Source of the DNA: an uncultured Paracoccaceae bacterium
GTDB lineage: Bacteria; Pseudomonadota; Alphaproteobacteria; Rhodobacterales; Rhodobacteraceae
Length of the DNA: 64,000 nt
Reading direction: 5' to 3'
Assembly: GCA_947501555.1 (NCBI GenBank)
Contig: CANMWG010000004.1
Span: forward strand, 62,001-126,000
Below are positions 1-8,746 of the stretch, piece after piece (position 1 is the stretch's first letter; each line of letters begins with the position of its first letter). The position numbers and the translations under genes were made by a program. The notes beneath the pieces were generated by a model. The model made no database searches, had not been told where the DNA came from, and saw only the letters and a list, made by a program, of their open reading frames with translations.

Positions 1-405
1 AGCACCACCGGCGCCAAAGATGGCGGCGGGGCCAGATTTAGGGTCCCAATTTGGGGCACCTTGTTTGAGATTTGCCAGAAACCCGTAGCCATCCGTATTG
101 TCAGCAAAAATGCGGCCATCTTCTTTGAAAATCAGCGTATTTGCTGCACCAATCAAGGTTGCGCGATCAGTGACATGATGGGCAAACTGCAAGACGGATA
201 CTTTGTGGGGAATAGTGACATTCGCACCAATAAAACCCTTATCGGGCAAAGCGCGGATTGTCGTTTCCAAATTGTCGTCTGTCACCTGCAAAGCGGTGTA
301 ACTCCCCGACAACCCGTATCTCTTCAACCAATAGTTGTGAAGTTTTGGAGAAAGTGAATGGGCAATCGGGTTACCAATCACACCAGCCTTTGGAAAATCT
401 GTCAT
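1..405 (-). CDS. aroE: Shikimate dehydrogenase (NADP+), 3' end cut off by the window
   Basis: Reduces 3-dehydroshikimate to shikimate with NADPH in the chorismate (aromatic amino acid) pathway; cytoplasmic. The visible 135 codons hold the substrate domain: the shikimate-binding HSLSP motif at residues 16-20, GANVTIPHK at 60-68 with catalytic Lys68, GAANT at 86-90 and NTDG at 103-106 with catalytic Asp105. The nucleotide-binding GAGGA loop begins at residue 131, just where the window ends. The ATG (positions 405-403) overlaps the maf stop as ATGA, so the two genes are probably translationally coupled. No frameshift is seen in the visible part. The identification is firm; only the C-terminal NADP domain is missing, because of the window edge. 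Confidence 0.93.
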   Translation of the reverse strand, partial: MTDFPKAGVIGNPIAHSLSPKLHNYWLKRYGLSGSYTALQVTDDNLETTIRALPDKGFIGANVTIPHKVSVLQFAHHVTDRATLIGAANTLIFKEDGRIFADNTDGYGFLANLKQGAPNWDPKSGPAAIFGAGGA

Positions 406-1001
406 GAAGCAATTGTTCCGCGAAGTGCGAGATATGACAAGAGCTCGAGGAGAGGTAAGCCCAAAACATTGAAATGATCTCCTTCAATGCGTGCAAAAAG
501 TCGCACTCCTTCCTCTTCCAGCTTATATGCACCGACGGCGTGCTGGATACTGCCCCAATTTCGGGCAACGTAATCCTCTAGATAATCATCCGACACATTA
601 TGCATGAACAGACGAACAACTCCAACGTGACGCCAAAGTGGCTTGCCATGCTGATAGATGACCGCAGCAGAAAATAGCTGATGTTTTTGACCACGCAGTG
701 TTTTTAGCTGGGCCAAAGCTTCATCTTGAGACGTAGGTTTGGAAAACATGGTTTGATCAAAGGCCAAGACTTGATCGCAGCCAATGACAAGCGCATCGGG
801 ATGTTTCGCAGACACGCGCTGGGCCTTAAGCTCGGCCAAGGCATCGGCGATATCGCGTGGACTGGCCTGTTCACTTTGCAGGGACTGCTTTACGGTCTCT
901 TCATCAACGCGGGCCACAACAACTTCAAAATCGATCGCCGCATTGCGCAGTAGCGTTGCACGAATTTCAGAACCGGATGCTAGGATAACAGGTTCAGCCA
1001 T
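402..1001 (-). CDS. maf: Maf-family nucleotide pyrophosphatase
   Basis: Predicted house-cleaning enzyme that hydrolyses non-canonical or modified nucleoside triphosphates; cytoplasmic. The 199-residue protein has the usual Maf length. Visible motifs are the N-terminal [13 protein letters not shown] (residues 6-18) and GCDQV at 74-78 with the probable catalytic Asp76, followed by the C-terminal GAYKLEEEG...HFNVLGLPL region. The Cys/Ser-Asp-Gln-Val form of the central motif is closer to the YceF branch (7-methyl-GTP) than to the YhdE branch (dTTP/UTP), which is an inference from the motif only. It heads a minus-strand unit with aroE (4-bp overlap), and its start codon abuts a perfect DnaA box. 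Confidence 0.9.
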   Translation of the reverse strand: MAEPVILASGSEIRATLLRNAAIDFEVVVARVDEETVKQSLQSEQASPRDIADALAELKAQRVSAKHPDALVIGCDQVLAFDQTMFSKPTSQDEALAQLKTLRGQKHQLFSAAVIYQHGKPLWRHVGVVRLFMHNVSDDYLEDYVARNWGSIQHAVGAYKLEEEGVRLFARIEGDHFNVLGLPLLELLSYLALRGTIAS

Positions 1002-1009
1002 GTGGATAA
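1001..1009 (-). promoter_or_regulatory. Perfect DnaA box
   Basis: The plus strand reads tgtggataa, the complement of the consensus TTATCCACA with no mismatch. It begins at the last base of the maf start codon, so DnaA bound here could also affect maf expression. It is the strongest of the DnaA-box-like sites in the maf-hemJ gap. Confidence 0.6.
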
Positions 1010-1114
1010 CCTGTAGGAAAAACCATGTGCATGTGTGAGGACCACCTGTGTGTCTTAAAGCTGTCGGTGAGACGGTGTTAGTAACCGCCGTGTTCTAGCA
1101 CATTGATCCAACAG

Positions 1115-1123
1115 TTTTCCACC
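1115..1123 (+). promoter_or_regulatory. DnaA-box-like site (one mismatch)
   Basis: Reads TTTTCCACC, differing from the relaxed consensus TTWTNCACA only in the last base. It lies in the middle of the maf-hemJ gap, next to a weaker inverted match (cgtgggtaa, 1123-1131). Confidence 0.35.
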
Positions 1124-1145
1124 GTGGGTAAGGATAAATACTGGA

Positions 1146-1154
1146 TGGGGATAA
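1146..1154 (-). promoter_or_regulatory. DnaA-box-like site (one mismatch)
   Basis: The plus strand reads tggggataa, the complement of TTATCCCCA, one base from the DnaA consensus. It lies about 60 bp before the first AT-rich tract of the gap. Confidence 0.35.
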
Positions 1155-1407
1155 GATTTGAAAATTATAGGTCTGAAAGCAGGACAAGAGTTAACCTGCG
1201 GACCCTATCATGCACTTAAACATTTGAATAATAAAGAAAAAAAATATCTCTACGCGTGGCATTGGATGGCAGCATCAAGGTCTTGTTTTCGGGATAACTC
1301 TGCGGATAGAAAATTACCCCCAGAAAATAGCGTCACATATAACTACATCATCTTTTCTTTCTTTCTATATTTATTAAGGAAGAGCAGACCTGAGAAGGAC
1401 AAAGAGA

Positions 1408-1854
1408 ATGGATACGCTTGCGGCTTACTATGATTGGATTAAGGCACTGCATATCATGGCCGTAATCGCTTGGATGGCGGGATTGTTCTATTTGCCAAGG
1501 TTGTTTGTGTATCACGCTGAGCGGGCGACAGTCGGATCAGAGCTGGATGCAACATTTCAGATCATGGAAGAAAAGCTCCTGCGAGTGATCATGACACCAG
1601 CGATGATAGTGGCTTGGATCGCCGGGCTGATCATGATCGGTTTGGGAGCATTTGACTGGGGATCGGTTTGGGCTTGGGTTAAGATCGTGTCTGTTGTCTT
1701 GATGTCAGGTGCGCATGGATGGATGAGTGCGCGCCGAAAGGAATTTGCGGCTGGACAGAACACACGATCCGGTAGGACCTATCGGCTGTTTAACGAGGTG
1801 CCAACAGTGCTGATGATCTTGATCGTGGTGGCTGTGATTGTACGTCCCTTCTAA
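1408..1854 (+). CDS. hemJ: HemJ-type protoporphyrinogen IX oxidase (inner membrane)
   Basis: Oxidises protoporphyrinogen IX to protoporphyrin IX in haem biosynthesis; an integral inner-membrane protein that replaces HemG/HemY in most alphaproteobacteria. The 148-residue length is typical. Four hydrophobic segments are visible (about residues 11-32, 60-80, 86-104 and 127-147). The N-terminal helix carries LHIMAVIAWMAGLFYLPR, with His15 and His36 as the likely conserved haem-site histidines. The ATG is preceded by AGAAGGA at suitable spacing. It sits next to rho, as often in this order, while hemE and hemC are not in the window. Certainty is high from sequence pattern and context. Confidence 0.9.
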   Translation: MDTLAAYYDWIKALHIMAVIAWMAGLFYLPRLFVYHAERATVGSELDATFQIMEEKLLRVIMTPAMIVAWIAGLIMIGLGAFDWGSVWAWVKIVSVVLMSGAHGWMSARRKEFAAGQNTRSGRTYRLFNEVPTVLMILIVVAVIVRPF

Positions 1855-1858
1855 AATC

Positions 1859-1887
1859 TTGACTTAGACAGTAAGTTTGCCTAAATC
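1859..1887 (+). promoter_or_regulatory. Candidate sigma-70 promoter of rho
   Basis: TTGACT (1859-1864), a 17-bp spacer, then TAAATC (1882-1887). The -35 is good and the -10 is weak. It begins just after the hemJ stop and would give a rho leader of about 75 nt. The leader starts near an inverted repeat, TTCCCG-TC-CGGGAA, at 1897-1910. Confidence 0.4.
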
Positions 1888-1970
1888 TCTGACTGCTTCC
1901 CGTCCGGGAAAACGCATTTCCATGTAAACACAAACGTAGGGCGACATTTGTTGAGCCCCTGGAACCTGTT

Positions 1971-3242
1971 ATGTCCATACATCGACTGAATCTGGCTGAC
2001 CTCAAAGCACAAAGCCCCAAAGATCTTCTGTCGCTCGCTGAAGAGCTTGAGATTGAGAACGCATCAACAATGCGTAAAGGCGACATGATGTTCGCGATCC
2101 TGAAAGAACGGGCCGACGAAGAATGGGTGATCGGTGGGGACGGTGTTCTGGAAGTTCTGCAGGATGGGTTTGGTTTTCTGCGATCTCCAGAAGCAAACTA
2201 TTTGCCAGGTCCAGATGATATCTATGTCTCACCAGATATGATCCGGAAGCATTCGTTGCGGACGGGTGACACTGTCGAAGGCGTGATGAAAGAGCCTAAC
2301 GACAATGAACGTTACTTTGCACTGACGTCTGTTGAAAAGATCAATTTCGAAGAGCCAGAGAAAGCCAAGCACAAGGTTGCGTTTGATAACCTGACACCGC
2401 TTTATCCAGACGAGCGGCTGAACATGGAAGTAGAGGATCCGACGATCAAAGACAGATCGGCACGGATCATTGACCTCGTGTCGCCGATCGGGAAAGGGCA
2501 GCGGTCACTGATCGTGGCACCGCCACGGACGGGTAAGACGGTACTTCTGCAAAACATCGCGAACTCTATCGAAAAGAACCATCCGGAATGTTACCTGATC
2601 GTCTTGCTGATCGATGAACGGCCAGAAGAAGTGACGGACATGCAGCGGTCGGTGAAGGGTGAGGTAGTGTCGTCAACTTTTGACGAACCAGCAACACGGC
2701 ACGTGGCTGTATCTGAGATGGTGATCGAAAAGGCGAAGCGACTGGTTGAACACAAGCGGGATGTGGTGATCCTACTGGATTCGATCACGCGGCTCGGACG
2801 GGCATTCAACACGACTGTACCGTCGTCGGGTAAGGTCCTGACAGGTGGGGTCGACGCGAATGCGTTGCAGCGTCCAAAGCGGTTCTTTGGGGCAGCGCGG
2901 AACATTGAAGAAGGTGGGTCTCTGACAATCATCGCGACAGCTTTGATCGATACGGGATCGCGGATGGATGAAGTGATCTTTGAAGAATTCAAAGGAACGG
3001 GTAACAGCGAAATCGTACTGGATCGGAAAGTTGCGGACAAACGGGTCTTCCCGGCGATGGATATTCTGAAGTCCGGGACGCGGAAAGAAGAGCTGCTGGT
3101 CGAAAAAGGTGATCTTGCGAAAACCTATGTGCTGCGGCGGATTTTGAACCCAATGGGGACGACAGACGCAATTGAATTCCTGATAGGGAAATTGAAGCAG
3201 ACGAAAACAAACTCGGATTTCTTCGACTCAATGAACACCTAA
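1971..3242 (+). CDS. rho: Transcription termination factor Rho
   Basis: Hexameric RNA-dependent ATPase that ends transcription at rut-containing RNAs. The 423-residue protein is complete: an N-terminal helical domain, the RNA-binding cold-shock fold with GFGFLR at residues 66-71 and YFALTSV near 115-121, Walker A APPRTGKT at 183-190, Walker B VLLID at 211-215, and the C-terminal part containing the Q- and R-loops. The ATG at 1971 gives the family N-terminus ([15 protein letters not shown]). It has its own probable promoter and a 116-bp leader with an inverted repeat, compatible with the autogenous control known for rho in other bacteria. The neighbourhood hemJ-rho-mnmE is characteristic of Rhodobacteraceae. 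Confidence 0.98.
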   Translation: MSIHRLNLADLKAQSPKDLLSLAEELEIENASTMRKGDMMFAILKERADEEWVIGGDGVLEVLQDGFGFLRSPEANYLPGPDDIYVSPDMIRKHSLRTGDTVEGVMKEPNDNERYFALTSVEKINFEEPEKAKHKVAFDNLTPLYPDERLNMEVEDPTIKDRSARIIDLVSPIGKGQRSLIVAPPRTGKTVLLQNIANSIEKNHPECYLIVLLIDERPEEVTDMQRSVKGEVVSSTFDEPATRHVAVSEMVIEKAKRLVEHKRDVVILLDSITRLGRAFNTTVPSSGKVLTGGVDANALQRPKRFFGAARNIEEGGSLTIIATALIDTGSRMDEVIFEEFKGTGNSEIVLDRKVADKRVFPAMDILKSGTRKEELLVEKGDLAKTYVLRRILNPMGTTDAIEFLIGKLKQTKTNSDFFDSMNT

Positions 3243-3245
3243 TTT

Positions 3246-3261
3246 ATTGTTCTTAAACAAT
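3246..3261. repeat. Small inverted repeat between rho and mnmE
   Basis: ATTGTT-CTTA-AACAAT, a 6-bp stem with a 4-base loop, lies 4 bases after the rho stop and ends 11 bases before the mnmE start. It has no T-tract, so it is more likely a processing or stability hairpin than a terminator. Confidence 0.4.
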
Positions 3262-3272
3262 AGGTTATACTC

Positions 3273-4553
3273 TTGAACACGGTCTTTTCCTTAGCGACAG
3301 CACGTGGACGTGCTGGCATTGCTGTTATCAGAATATCTGGCGAATTGGCGGTGCAAGGCGCGGGTCGGCTGATGGGTGATGTGCCTGAGTCGCGTGGGGT
3401 CCGAAGACTGATGGACCCAAATGGGCTGCTGCTGGATGAGGCGCTCGTGCTGCACTTTCCAAGCGGACACAGCTTTACCGGGGAAGATGTGGTCGAACTG
3501 CATTTGCATGGTAGCCCAGCAATTATTGCGGCGGTGCTACGGGTGCTGGGGGATGATCCGAACTTGCGGCAAGCAGAGGCCGGCGAATTCACAAGACGAG
3601 CGTTGGAAAATGGCCGGTTGGACTTGGCGCAGGTCGAAGGGCTGGCGGATCTGATTGATGCAGAAACAGAAAGCCAACGTAAGCAGGCACTGCGAGTTTT
3701 CTCAGGGGCGCTGGGTGAGGTCGCTGAACGATGGCGATCAATGCTCATTCGAGCAGCGGCGTTGTTGGAAGCGACGATCGATTTTGCGGATGAAGAAGTT
3801 CCTGTCGATGTGTCACCTGAGGTGATCGAATTACTCACGTCGGTGACGCTGGAGATGCAGAAAGAAGTTGCCGGGGTAGGTGTCGCTGAACGGGTCCGGG
3901 ACGGTTTTGAAGTGGCAATTATCGGTGCGCCAAATGTCGGGAAATCAACTTTGCTGAACCGGCTTGCTGGCCGTGAGGTGGCAATTACGTCAGAGATAGC
4001 TGGAACCACACGCGATGTGATCGAGGTACGTCTGGATTTGGACGGTATCCCTGTGACGGTCTTGGACACAGCTGGCCTGCGGGAAACAGACGATGTGGTG
4101 GAAGGCATTGGTGTTGAAAGGGCAAAGGAGAGGGCCGAAAAGGCAGATATCCGTGTTCATATGATGCTCGACGTGGGTGATAAGCAGCAAGATGCAGCGA
4201 GAGGGGATGTTTTTGTTCAGGCCAAATCCGATACCTCGACCGGGTCAGAGTTTGGCATTTCTGGTAAGACAGGTGAAGGTGTTGATCAACTGATCCGAAT
4301 GATAAGTGATATCCTAGAGGAAAAAGTTGCGTCTATTGGTGTAGCAATGCGTGAACGGCATAGGTTTGCGATGCAGCAGGCTTTGGATTACCTGGATGCA
4401 GCACAGGTTATGTTGGCAGATGAAAGTGGCATAACTGATTTGATCGCAGAAGAGCTACGATCTGCCATCCGGGCGGTGGATAGCCTTGTTGGCAGAGTTG
4501 ATGTAGAACATGTGCTTGATGAGATTTTCTCAAGCTTTTGCATTGGTAAGTAA
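3273..4553 (+). CDS. mnmE: tRNA uridine-5-carboxymethylaminomethyl(34) GTPase MnmE
   Basis: GTPase partner of MnmG in forming (carboxymethyl)aminomethyl-uridine at the wobble position of tRNAs; cytoplasmic. The N-terminal formyl-THF-binding domain starts [18 protein letters not shown]. The G domain shows P-loop GAPNVGKST at 218-226, G2 GTTRD at 244-248 and DTAG at 265-268. The G4 motif reads AKSD (317-320) instead of the usual NKxD. The C-terminus is the diagnostic FCIGK (422-426) with its functional Cys. The start is TTG, chosen because it gives the conserved N-terminus and no upstream in-frame alternative fits. It lies 3 bp before mnmG, its functional partner. Confidence 0.96.
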   Translation: MNTVFSLATARGRAGIAVIRISGELAVQGAGRLMGDVPESRGVRRLMDPNGLLLDEALVLHFPSGHSFTGEDVVELHLHGSPAIIAAVLRVLGDDPNLRQAEAGEFTRRALENGRLDLAQVEGLADLIDAETESQRKQALRVFSGALGEVAERWRSMLIRAAALLEATIDFADEEVPVDVSPEVIELLTSVTLEMQKEVAGVGVAERVRDGFEVAIIGAPNVGKSTLLNRLAGREVAITSEIAGTTRDVIEVRLDLDGIPVTVLDTAGLRETDDVVEGIGVERAKERAEKADIRVHMMLDVGDKQQDAARGDVFVQAKSDTSTGSEFGISGKTGEGVDQLIRMISDILEEKVASIGVAMRERHRFAMQQALDYLDAAQVMLADESGITDLIAEELRSAIRAVDSLVGRVDVEHVLDEIFSSFCIGK

Positions 4554-4556
4554 GGA

Positions 4557-6437
4557 GTGTTTCACGTGAAACATGACGATTATGATGTTGTCGTGATTGG
4601 CGGAGGTCATGCCGGTGCAGAAGCGGCGCATGCGGCCGCGCGCATGGGAAGCCGTACCGCACTCATCACACTCAGCCATAGTTCTATCGGTGCAATGTCC
4701 TGCAATCCTGCGATTGGTGGGTTGGGGAAAGGGCACTTGGTACGTGAAATTGACGCGTTGGACGGTGTTATGGCGCGGGTGGCGGATAAGGCCGGTATTC
4801 AGTTCAGGCTTCTGAATCGGAAGAAAGGGCCTGCTGTACAGGGTCCCCGCGCCCAATCGGACAGGTCCATCTATCGGTCTGAGATGCAAGCAGAGCTTGC
4901 TCAGCTTGCAAACCTCGACATCATCGAAGGTGAAGTGATCGACCTGACGATGGACGATCACCGGGTGAACGGTGTCACCTTGGCAGACGGGACAAATATC
5001 TCTGCGAATGGCGTTATCCTGACCACAGGGACCTTCCTGCGCGGGGTAATCCATATTGGTGATGTATCTCATCCTGGCGGACGGATGGGGGATAAGCCCG
5101 CTGTTAAGATGGCGGAACGACTTGATAGCTTCGGCTTGCCATTGGGGCGGCTAAAAACCGGGACACCCCCAAGACTTGACGGGCGCACTATATCTTGGGA
5201 CCTGTTGGAAAAGCAGCCTAGTGATCAAGATCCGGTCCTGTTCTCTTTCTTGTCGGACAAGCCTTTCGCACGACAAATCGACTGTGGAATCACACATACA
5301 AATGCGCAAACGCACGATATCATCCGATCCAACCTAGACAGATCTGCCATGTATGGCGGGCAAATTGATGGCATTGGACCACGGTATTGTCCGTCAATCG
5401 AGGATAAGATCGTTCGATTTGCAGACAAACCTTCGCATCAGATATTTCTAGAACCAGAAGGGCTTAGCGACCACACCGTTTATCCAAATGGAATCTCAAC
5501 ATCATTGCCTACGGATGTGCAGAATAACTATGTCCAGTCGATCTATGGGCTTGAAAACGCTAAGATTTTGCAACCAGGTTATGCAATTGAGTATGACTAT
5601 GTTGATCCTCGGGCACTCAAAGAAACGCTCGAATTGCGCGATGTGCCGGGTCTATATCTTGCGGGTCAAATCAACGGTACGACAGGATACGAAGAAGCGG
5701 CGGCACAAGGTCTTGTCGCGGGGCTGAATGCCGCCGCCTTTGCGGTCGGGTCCGACGCGATACATTTCAGCCGACGGGAATCCTATATTGGGGTGATGAT
5801 CGATGACTTGATTACCCGTGGTGTGTCGGAACCCTATAGAATGTTCACGTCACGGGCCGAGTTCAGATTGTCGTTACGGGCGGACAATGCAGATCAACGA
5901 TTGACTGAACTAGGGCGACAGATGGGATGTGTGGGTGACACCCGGTGGCAGTCCTTCTCTCGAAAAATGGATGATATAGACAAGGCAAAACAAACACTTA
6001 GCCAAATTTCTCTAAGCGCGCGTGAGATAGCAGCGCTTGGCGCAAACCTGAACGCGGACGGACCCCGACGGTCTGCACTTGATGCACTATCACTGACCGA
6101 TTTTGGTTTCGAGCAGTTGGAGCAATCCGTACCCTATGTCACTGATATTGCGCTGAATATCAGAAGCCAAATCAAGAATGATGCCCTCTATGCGCACTAT
6201 ATCGCACGACAAGCCCGCGACATTGCTGCAATGGAACGTGATGAAAAACAGCGGATCCCTGATGATCTGGATTATGGATCAGTTGGTGGGCTCTCAAATG
6301 AGCTCGTTGCCAAGTTAAGGAAGGTCCGTCCCAGCAGTATTGCACACGCCAGCCGGATCGAAGGGATGACACCAGCCGCGCTTATGCTTGTGATCAGCGC
6401 GATCAAACGGCAAGAACACGAAGCGACTGGTACTTGA
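4557..6437 (+). CDS. mnmG: tRNA uridine-5-carboxymethylaminomethyl(34) synthesis enzyme MnmG
   Basis: FAD enzyme that acts with MnmE on U34 of tRNAs. The 626-residue length is normal. The dinucleotide-binding loop [10 protein letters not shown] lies at residues 15-24, and the protein also carries [14 protein letters not shown] near 45-58, GTFLRG and the C-terminal helical MnmE-contact domain. The start is GTG at 4557, 3 bp after mnmE, with AAGGA just upstream. The first codons (giving FHVKH) are a perfect 16-bp ParB site, so the start of this gene doubles as a segregation element. Very sure of identity; an internal start downstream of parS cannot be excluded but would remove the site from the coding region. 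Confidence 0.97.
   Translation: MFHVKHDDYDVVVIGGGHAGAEAAHAAARMGSRTALITLSHSSIGAMSCNPAIGGLGKGHLVREIDALDGVMARVADKAGIQFRLLNRKKGPAVQGPRAQSDRSIYRSEMQAELAQLANLDIIEGEVIDLTMDDHRVNGVTLADGTNISANGVILTTGTFLRGVIHIGDVSHPGGRMGDKPAVKMAERLDSFGLPLGRLKTGTPPRLDGRTISWDLLEKQPSDQDPVLFSFLSDKPFARQIDCGITHTNAQTHDIIRSNLDRSAMYGGQIDGIGPRYCPSIEDKIVRFADKPSHQIFLEPEGLSDHTVYPNGISTSLPTDVQNNYVQSIYGLENAKILQPGYAIEYDYVDPRALKETLELRDVPGLYLAGQINGTTGYEEAAAQGLVAGLNAAAFAVGSDAIHFSRRESYIGVMIDDLITRGVSEPYRMFTSRAEFRLSLRADNADQRLTELGRQMGCVGDTRWQSFSRKMDDIDKAKQTLSQISLSAREIAALGANLNADGPRRSALDALSLTDFGFEQLEQSVPYVTDIALNIRSQIKNDALYAHYIARQARDIAAMERDEKQRIPDDLDYGSVGGLSNELVAKLRKVRPSSIAHASRIEGMTPAALMLVISAIKRQEHEATGT
4558..4573. promoter_or_regulatory. parS: parS site 1 (ParB binding), inside the mnmG start
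   Basis: TGTTTCACGTGAAACA, a perfect 16-bp palindrome identical to the canonical ParB-binding site of chromosomal ParABS systems. It begins on the second base of the mnmG GTG start codon and is read there as FHVKH. parA and parB lie about 2.5 and 3.3 kb downstream. Confidence 0.93.
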
Positions 6438-6438
6438 G

Positions 6439-7056
6439 ATGGAATTTAGTGTCGCTGGGAGGGATGTTTCACGTGAAACATATGATGATCTGGTCCAGTT
6501 TGGCGATCTCGTGCGTAAATGGACTACAAAAATAAACCTCATCGCACCCAGCACGATCGCTGATCTATGGGACCGGCACATTGTTGATTCCGCTCAGCTT
6601 TATCAATATGCACCCGAATCCTTTGATCTTTGGGTCGATATAGGGAGCGGCGGCGGTTTTCCTGGCGTGATCATGGCAATCTATGCAAAAACACAACGTC
6701 CCAATGCCAACTTCATACTCATCGAAAGCGATCAAAGGAAGGCGGCTTTCCTGCGAACCGCGGCGCGTGAGCTCGGATTGAAATTAGAAGTCGTGGCACA
6801 AAGGATCGAAGAAGCTAAACCGATGGACGCAGATGTAGTATCTGCGCGTGCGTTAACCACACTATCTGACCTCCTTCCACTAACCATCAGGCATCTCAAA
6901 AGCGATGGTTGTTGCCTACTCCATAAAGGTAAACGTGCTCAGGAAGAGATAGCACAAGCGCGCCGGAATTGGCAGTTTGACCTTGAAGAACATGCCAGTT
7001 TCACCGATCCTGCCGCCCGACTCCTCGTCATTCAAAGGATATCTCGTGCCGGCTAA
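6439..7056 (+). CDS. rsmG: 16S rRNA (guanine(527)-N7)-methyltransferase RsmG
   Basis: SAM-dependent methyltransferase that forms m7G527 in 16S rRNA. The 205-residue protein has the SAM-binding motif [10 protein letters not shown] at residues 67-76, the N-terminal region [21 protein letters not shown] that precedes it, and [11 protein letters not shown], the acidic-loop motif. The ATG lies one base after the mnmG stop, so the two are translated as a unit. Codons 10-14 (VSRET) are a second perfect parS site. Its 3' end overlaps the parA start by 11 bp. No irregularity is seen. Confidence 0.96.
   Translation: MEFSVAGRDVSRETYDDLVQFGDLVRKWTTKINLIAPSTIADLWDRHIVDSAQLYQYAPESFDLWVDIGSGGGFPGVIMAIYAKTQRPNANFILIESDQRKAAFLRTAARELGLKLEVVAQRIEEAKPMDADVVSARALTTLSDLLPLTIRHLKSDGCCLLHKGKRAQEEIAQARRNWQFDLEEHASFTDPAARLLVIQRISRAG
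6465..6480. promoter_or_regulatory. parS: parS site 2 (ParB binding), inside rsmG
   Basis: A second perfect TGTTTCACGTGAAACA, 1.9 kb from the first. Here it is read in a different frame, within VSRET of RsmG. Two perfect copies this close together are not expected by chance. Confidence 0.93.
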
Positions 7057-7855
7057 ATCATCTTCAAACGGCCCCAAAGTCATTGCGATTGCGAACCAAA
7101 AAGGCGGCGTGGGTAAGACAACTACGACGATCAATCTAGGTGCAGCTTTGGCAGAGCGGAAGAAGAAGGTCCTTCTGATCGATCTTGATCCACAAGGGAA
7201 TGCTTCAACCGGCCTAGGTATTGAACAAAGTATGCGAGAAACCACAACATATGACCTTCTATCAGGTGATGTGACAGTTTCAGCAGCCACACAAGCCACA
7301 ACGATTCCGAACCTGTCTATCATCCCGGCCACCACCGATCTCAGCTCTGCTGACATCGAATTGATCGACAATGAAAAACGGAGCTTCCTCCTACGTGAGG
7401 TCCTACGAAATCTTCCGAAAGAGACACCGAATTACGACTACATCTTGATAGACTGTCCGCCATCTCTCAACATATTGACAGTCAACGCGATGGTTGCCGC
7501 CCACTCAATTCTGGTCCCGCTTCAGAGTGAGTTTTTTGCACTCGAAGGTCTATCTCAGTTAATTCTCACCGTGCGAGACGTTCGTCAGACTGCGAATCCT
7601 GAGCTGCGGATTGAAGGCATCGTTCTGACGATGTACGACCGCCGCAATAACCTCTCTTTGCAGGTCGAAGATGACGCCCGCGAAAACATGGGTGATATGG
7701 TCTTTAAGACGGTGATTCCCCGTAACGTACGGATAAGCGAGGCGCCGTCGTTTGCTGTTCCAGTTCTCAATTATGACAGTAGTTCCAAGGGCAGTGCCGC
7801 CTACCGGTCTTTGGCGAAAGAAGTCATAGTTAATTCAAATAAATCAAGGTCATAG
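7046..7855 (+). CDS. parA: Chromosome partitioning ATPase ParA
   Basis: Walker-type ATPase that, with ParB and parS, moves the origin region to the cell poles. The deviant Walker A KGGVGKTT lies at residues 19-26 of a 269-residue protein; LIDLDPQGN and DCPPSLN follow as Walker A'/B-type motifs. I chose GTG 7046 because AAAGGA lies 5 bases upstream and because it gives the short N-terminus usual for the family. The frame stays open to a TTG at 6977 with an ATG at 6992, but those would overlap rsmG far more. It overlaps rsmG by 11 bp and precedes parB by 3 bp. Confidence 0.95.
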   Translation: MPAKSSSNGPKVIAIANQKGGVGKTTTTINLGAALAERKKKVLLIDLDPQGNASTGLGIEQSMRETTTYDLLSGDVTVSAATQATTIPNLSIIPATTDLSSADIELIDNEKRSFLLREVLRNLPKETPNYDYILIDCPPSLNILTVNAMVAAHSILVPLQSEFFALEGLSQLILTVRDVRQTANPELRIEGIVLTMYDRRNNLSLQVEDDARENMGDMVFKTVIPRNVRISEAPSFAVPVLNYDSSSKGSAAYRSLAKEVIVNSNKSRS

Positions 7856-7858
7856 ATC

Positions 7859-8746
7859 ATGGCGAAGAAACCTAATAAGACACGTGGATTGGGCCGTGGC
7901 CTATCAGCGCTCATGTCTGATGTTGCACAAGATACCGAAGCAGACGCTGCCCCAAAACGCCCTGATCTTCTTGTCCCGATCGAACAGATCAATCCAAACC
8001 CTGACCAGCCGCGTCGCACTTTTGCTGACGATGCTTTGCAGGAACTTGCGACGTCTATTTCGGAAAAAGGAATCATTCAGCCGATCATCGTCCGCCCGGC
8101 ACCAAATGAACCAGACGCCTTTGAAATCGTCGCCGGTGAACGGCGGTGGCGCGCTGCCCAAATGGCGAAGCTCCATGAGATGCCTGTTCTGGTTCGCAGT
8201 TACGACGATACCGAAGTCCTAGAAATCGCTATTATCGAAAACATCCAGCGCGCCGATCTAAATCCAGTGGATGAGGCCGCAGGCTACCGGCAACTGATGG
8301 ATCGTTTCGGACATACGCAGGAAAAACTGGCAACCGCCCTCGGTAAAAGCCGCAGCCACATCGCCAATGTGATGCGGCTGCTCTCTTTGCCTGATGAAAT
8401 CCAAGGCTACCTCGTCTCAGGGGCCCTGTCCGCCGGGCATGCGCGTGCGCTGATTGGACATGATCGGGCACTGCAGTTGGCCCGCGAAGTGATTCAACGC
8501 AAGCTTTCTGTCCGCGAAACCGAAAAACTGGCCAAGCAAGGCCCCGCGATCAAAAAACGCCCTGTTCCAGGAACGCCAACGCAAAAGGATGCGGACACAG
8601 TGCAGATTGAGAACGAATTGACCGCAAGCTTGGGTATGAAAGTCGCAATCGATCACAAGCCAGGGGAAGACGGTGGCAAGCTTGCTATTTCCTACAAATC
8701 ATTGGACCAATTAGACGATCTTCTCCGCGCGTTATCCGGTGGTTAA
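7859..8746 (+). CDS. parB: Chromosome partitioning protein ParB (CTPase, parS-binding)
   Basis: Binds parS, spreads as a CTP-dependent clamp and is the partner of ParA. The 295-residue protein shows an N-terminal LGRGLSAL (11-18; the ParA-stimulating peptide), the CTP-binding motifs GERRWRA (93-99) and ENIQRADLNP (127-136), a helix-turn-helix around 152-175, and a C-terminal dimerisation region. The ATG is 3 bp after the parA stop. It converges on hemW with a 4-bp overlap of the coding ends, and no terminator is visible between them. The two perfect parS sites upstream are its expected targets. Confidence 0.97.
   Translation: MAKKPNKTRGLGRGLSALMSDVAQDTEADAAPKRPDLLVPIEQINPNPDQPRRTFADDALQELATSISEKGIIQPIIVRPAPNEPDAFEIVAGERRWRAAQMAKLHEMPVLVRSYDDTEVLEIAIIENIQRADLNPVDEAAGYRQLMDRFGHTQEKLATALGKSRSHIANVMRLLSLPDEIQGYLVSGALSAGHARALIGHDRALQLAREVIQRKLSVRETEKLAKQGPAIKKRPVPGTPTQKDADTVQIENELTASLGMKVAIDHKPGEDGGKLAISYKSLDQLDDLLRALSGG

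Larger units (their letters stand above)
1002..1407. other. Non-coding gap; candidate chromosomal replication origin (oriC)
   Basis: This 406-bp gap between divergent maf and hemJ has no convincing gene. It holds one perfect DnaA box (1001-1009), two one-mismatch boxes (1115-1123 and 1146-1154) and a weaker one at 1123-1131. Two A+T-rich tracts at about 1213-1250 and 1333-1380 could serve as duplex-unwinding sequence. In Caulobacter and Rickettsia the origin lies next to hemE in a related neighbourhood, and here haem genes, maf and parAB/parS are all close. The presence of boxes and AT-rich tracts is seen; the origin function is inferred. The promoters of maf and hemJ must also lie here. Confidence 0.55.

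Noticed and set aside
1158..1433. Open frame of 91 codons across the maf-hemJ gap
   Set aside because: Starts with TTG, runs into hemJ in the wrong frame, composition is not protein-like, and it covers the DnaA-box region.
3239..4108. 289-codon open frame antisense to mnmE
   Set aside because: Product is a Ser/Arg-rich shadow; the opposite strand is an unambiguous GTPase gene.
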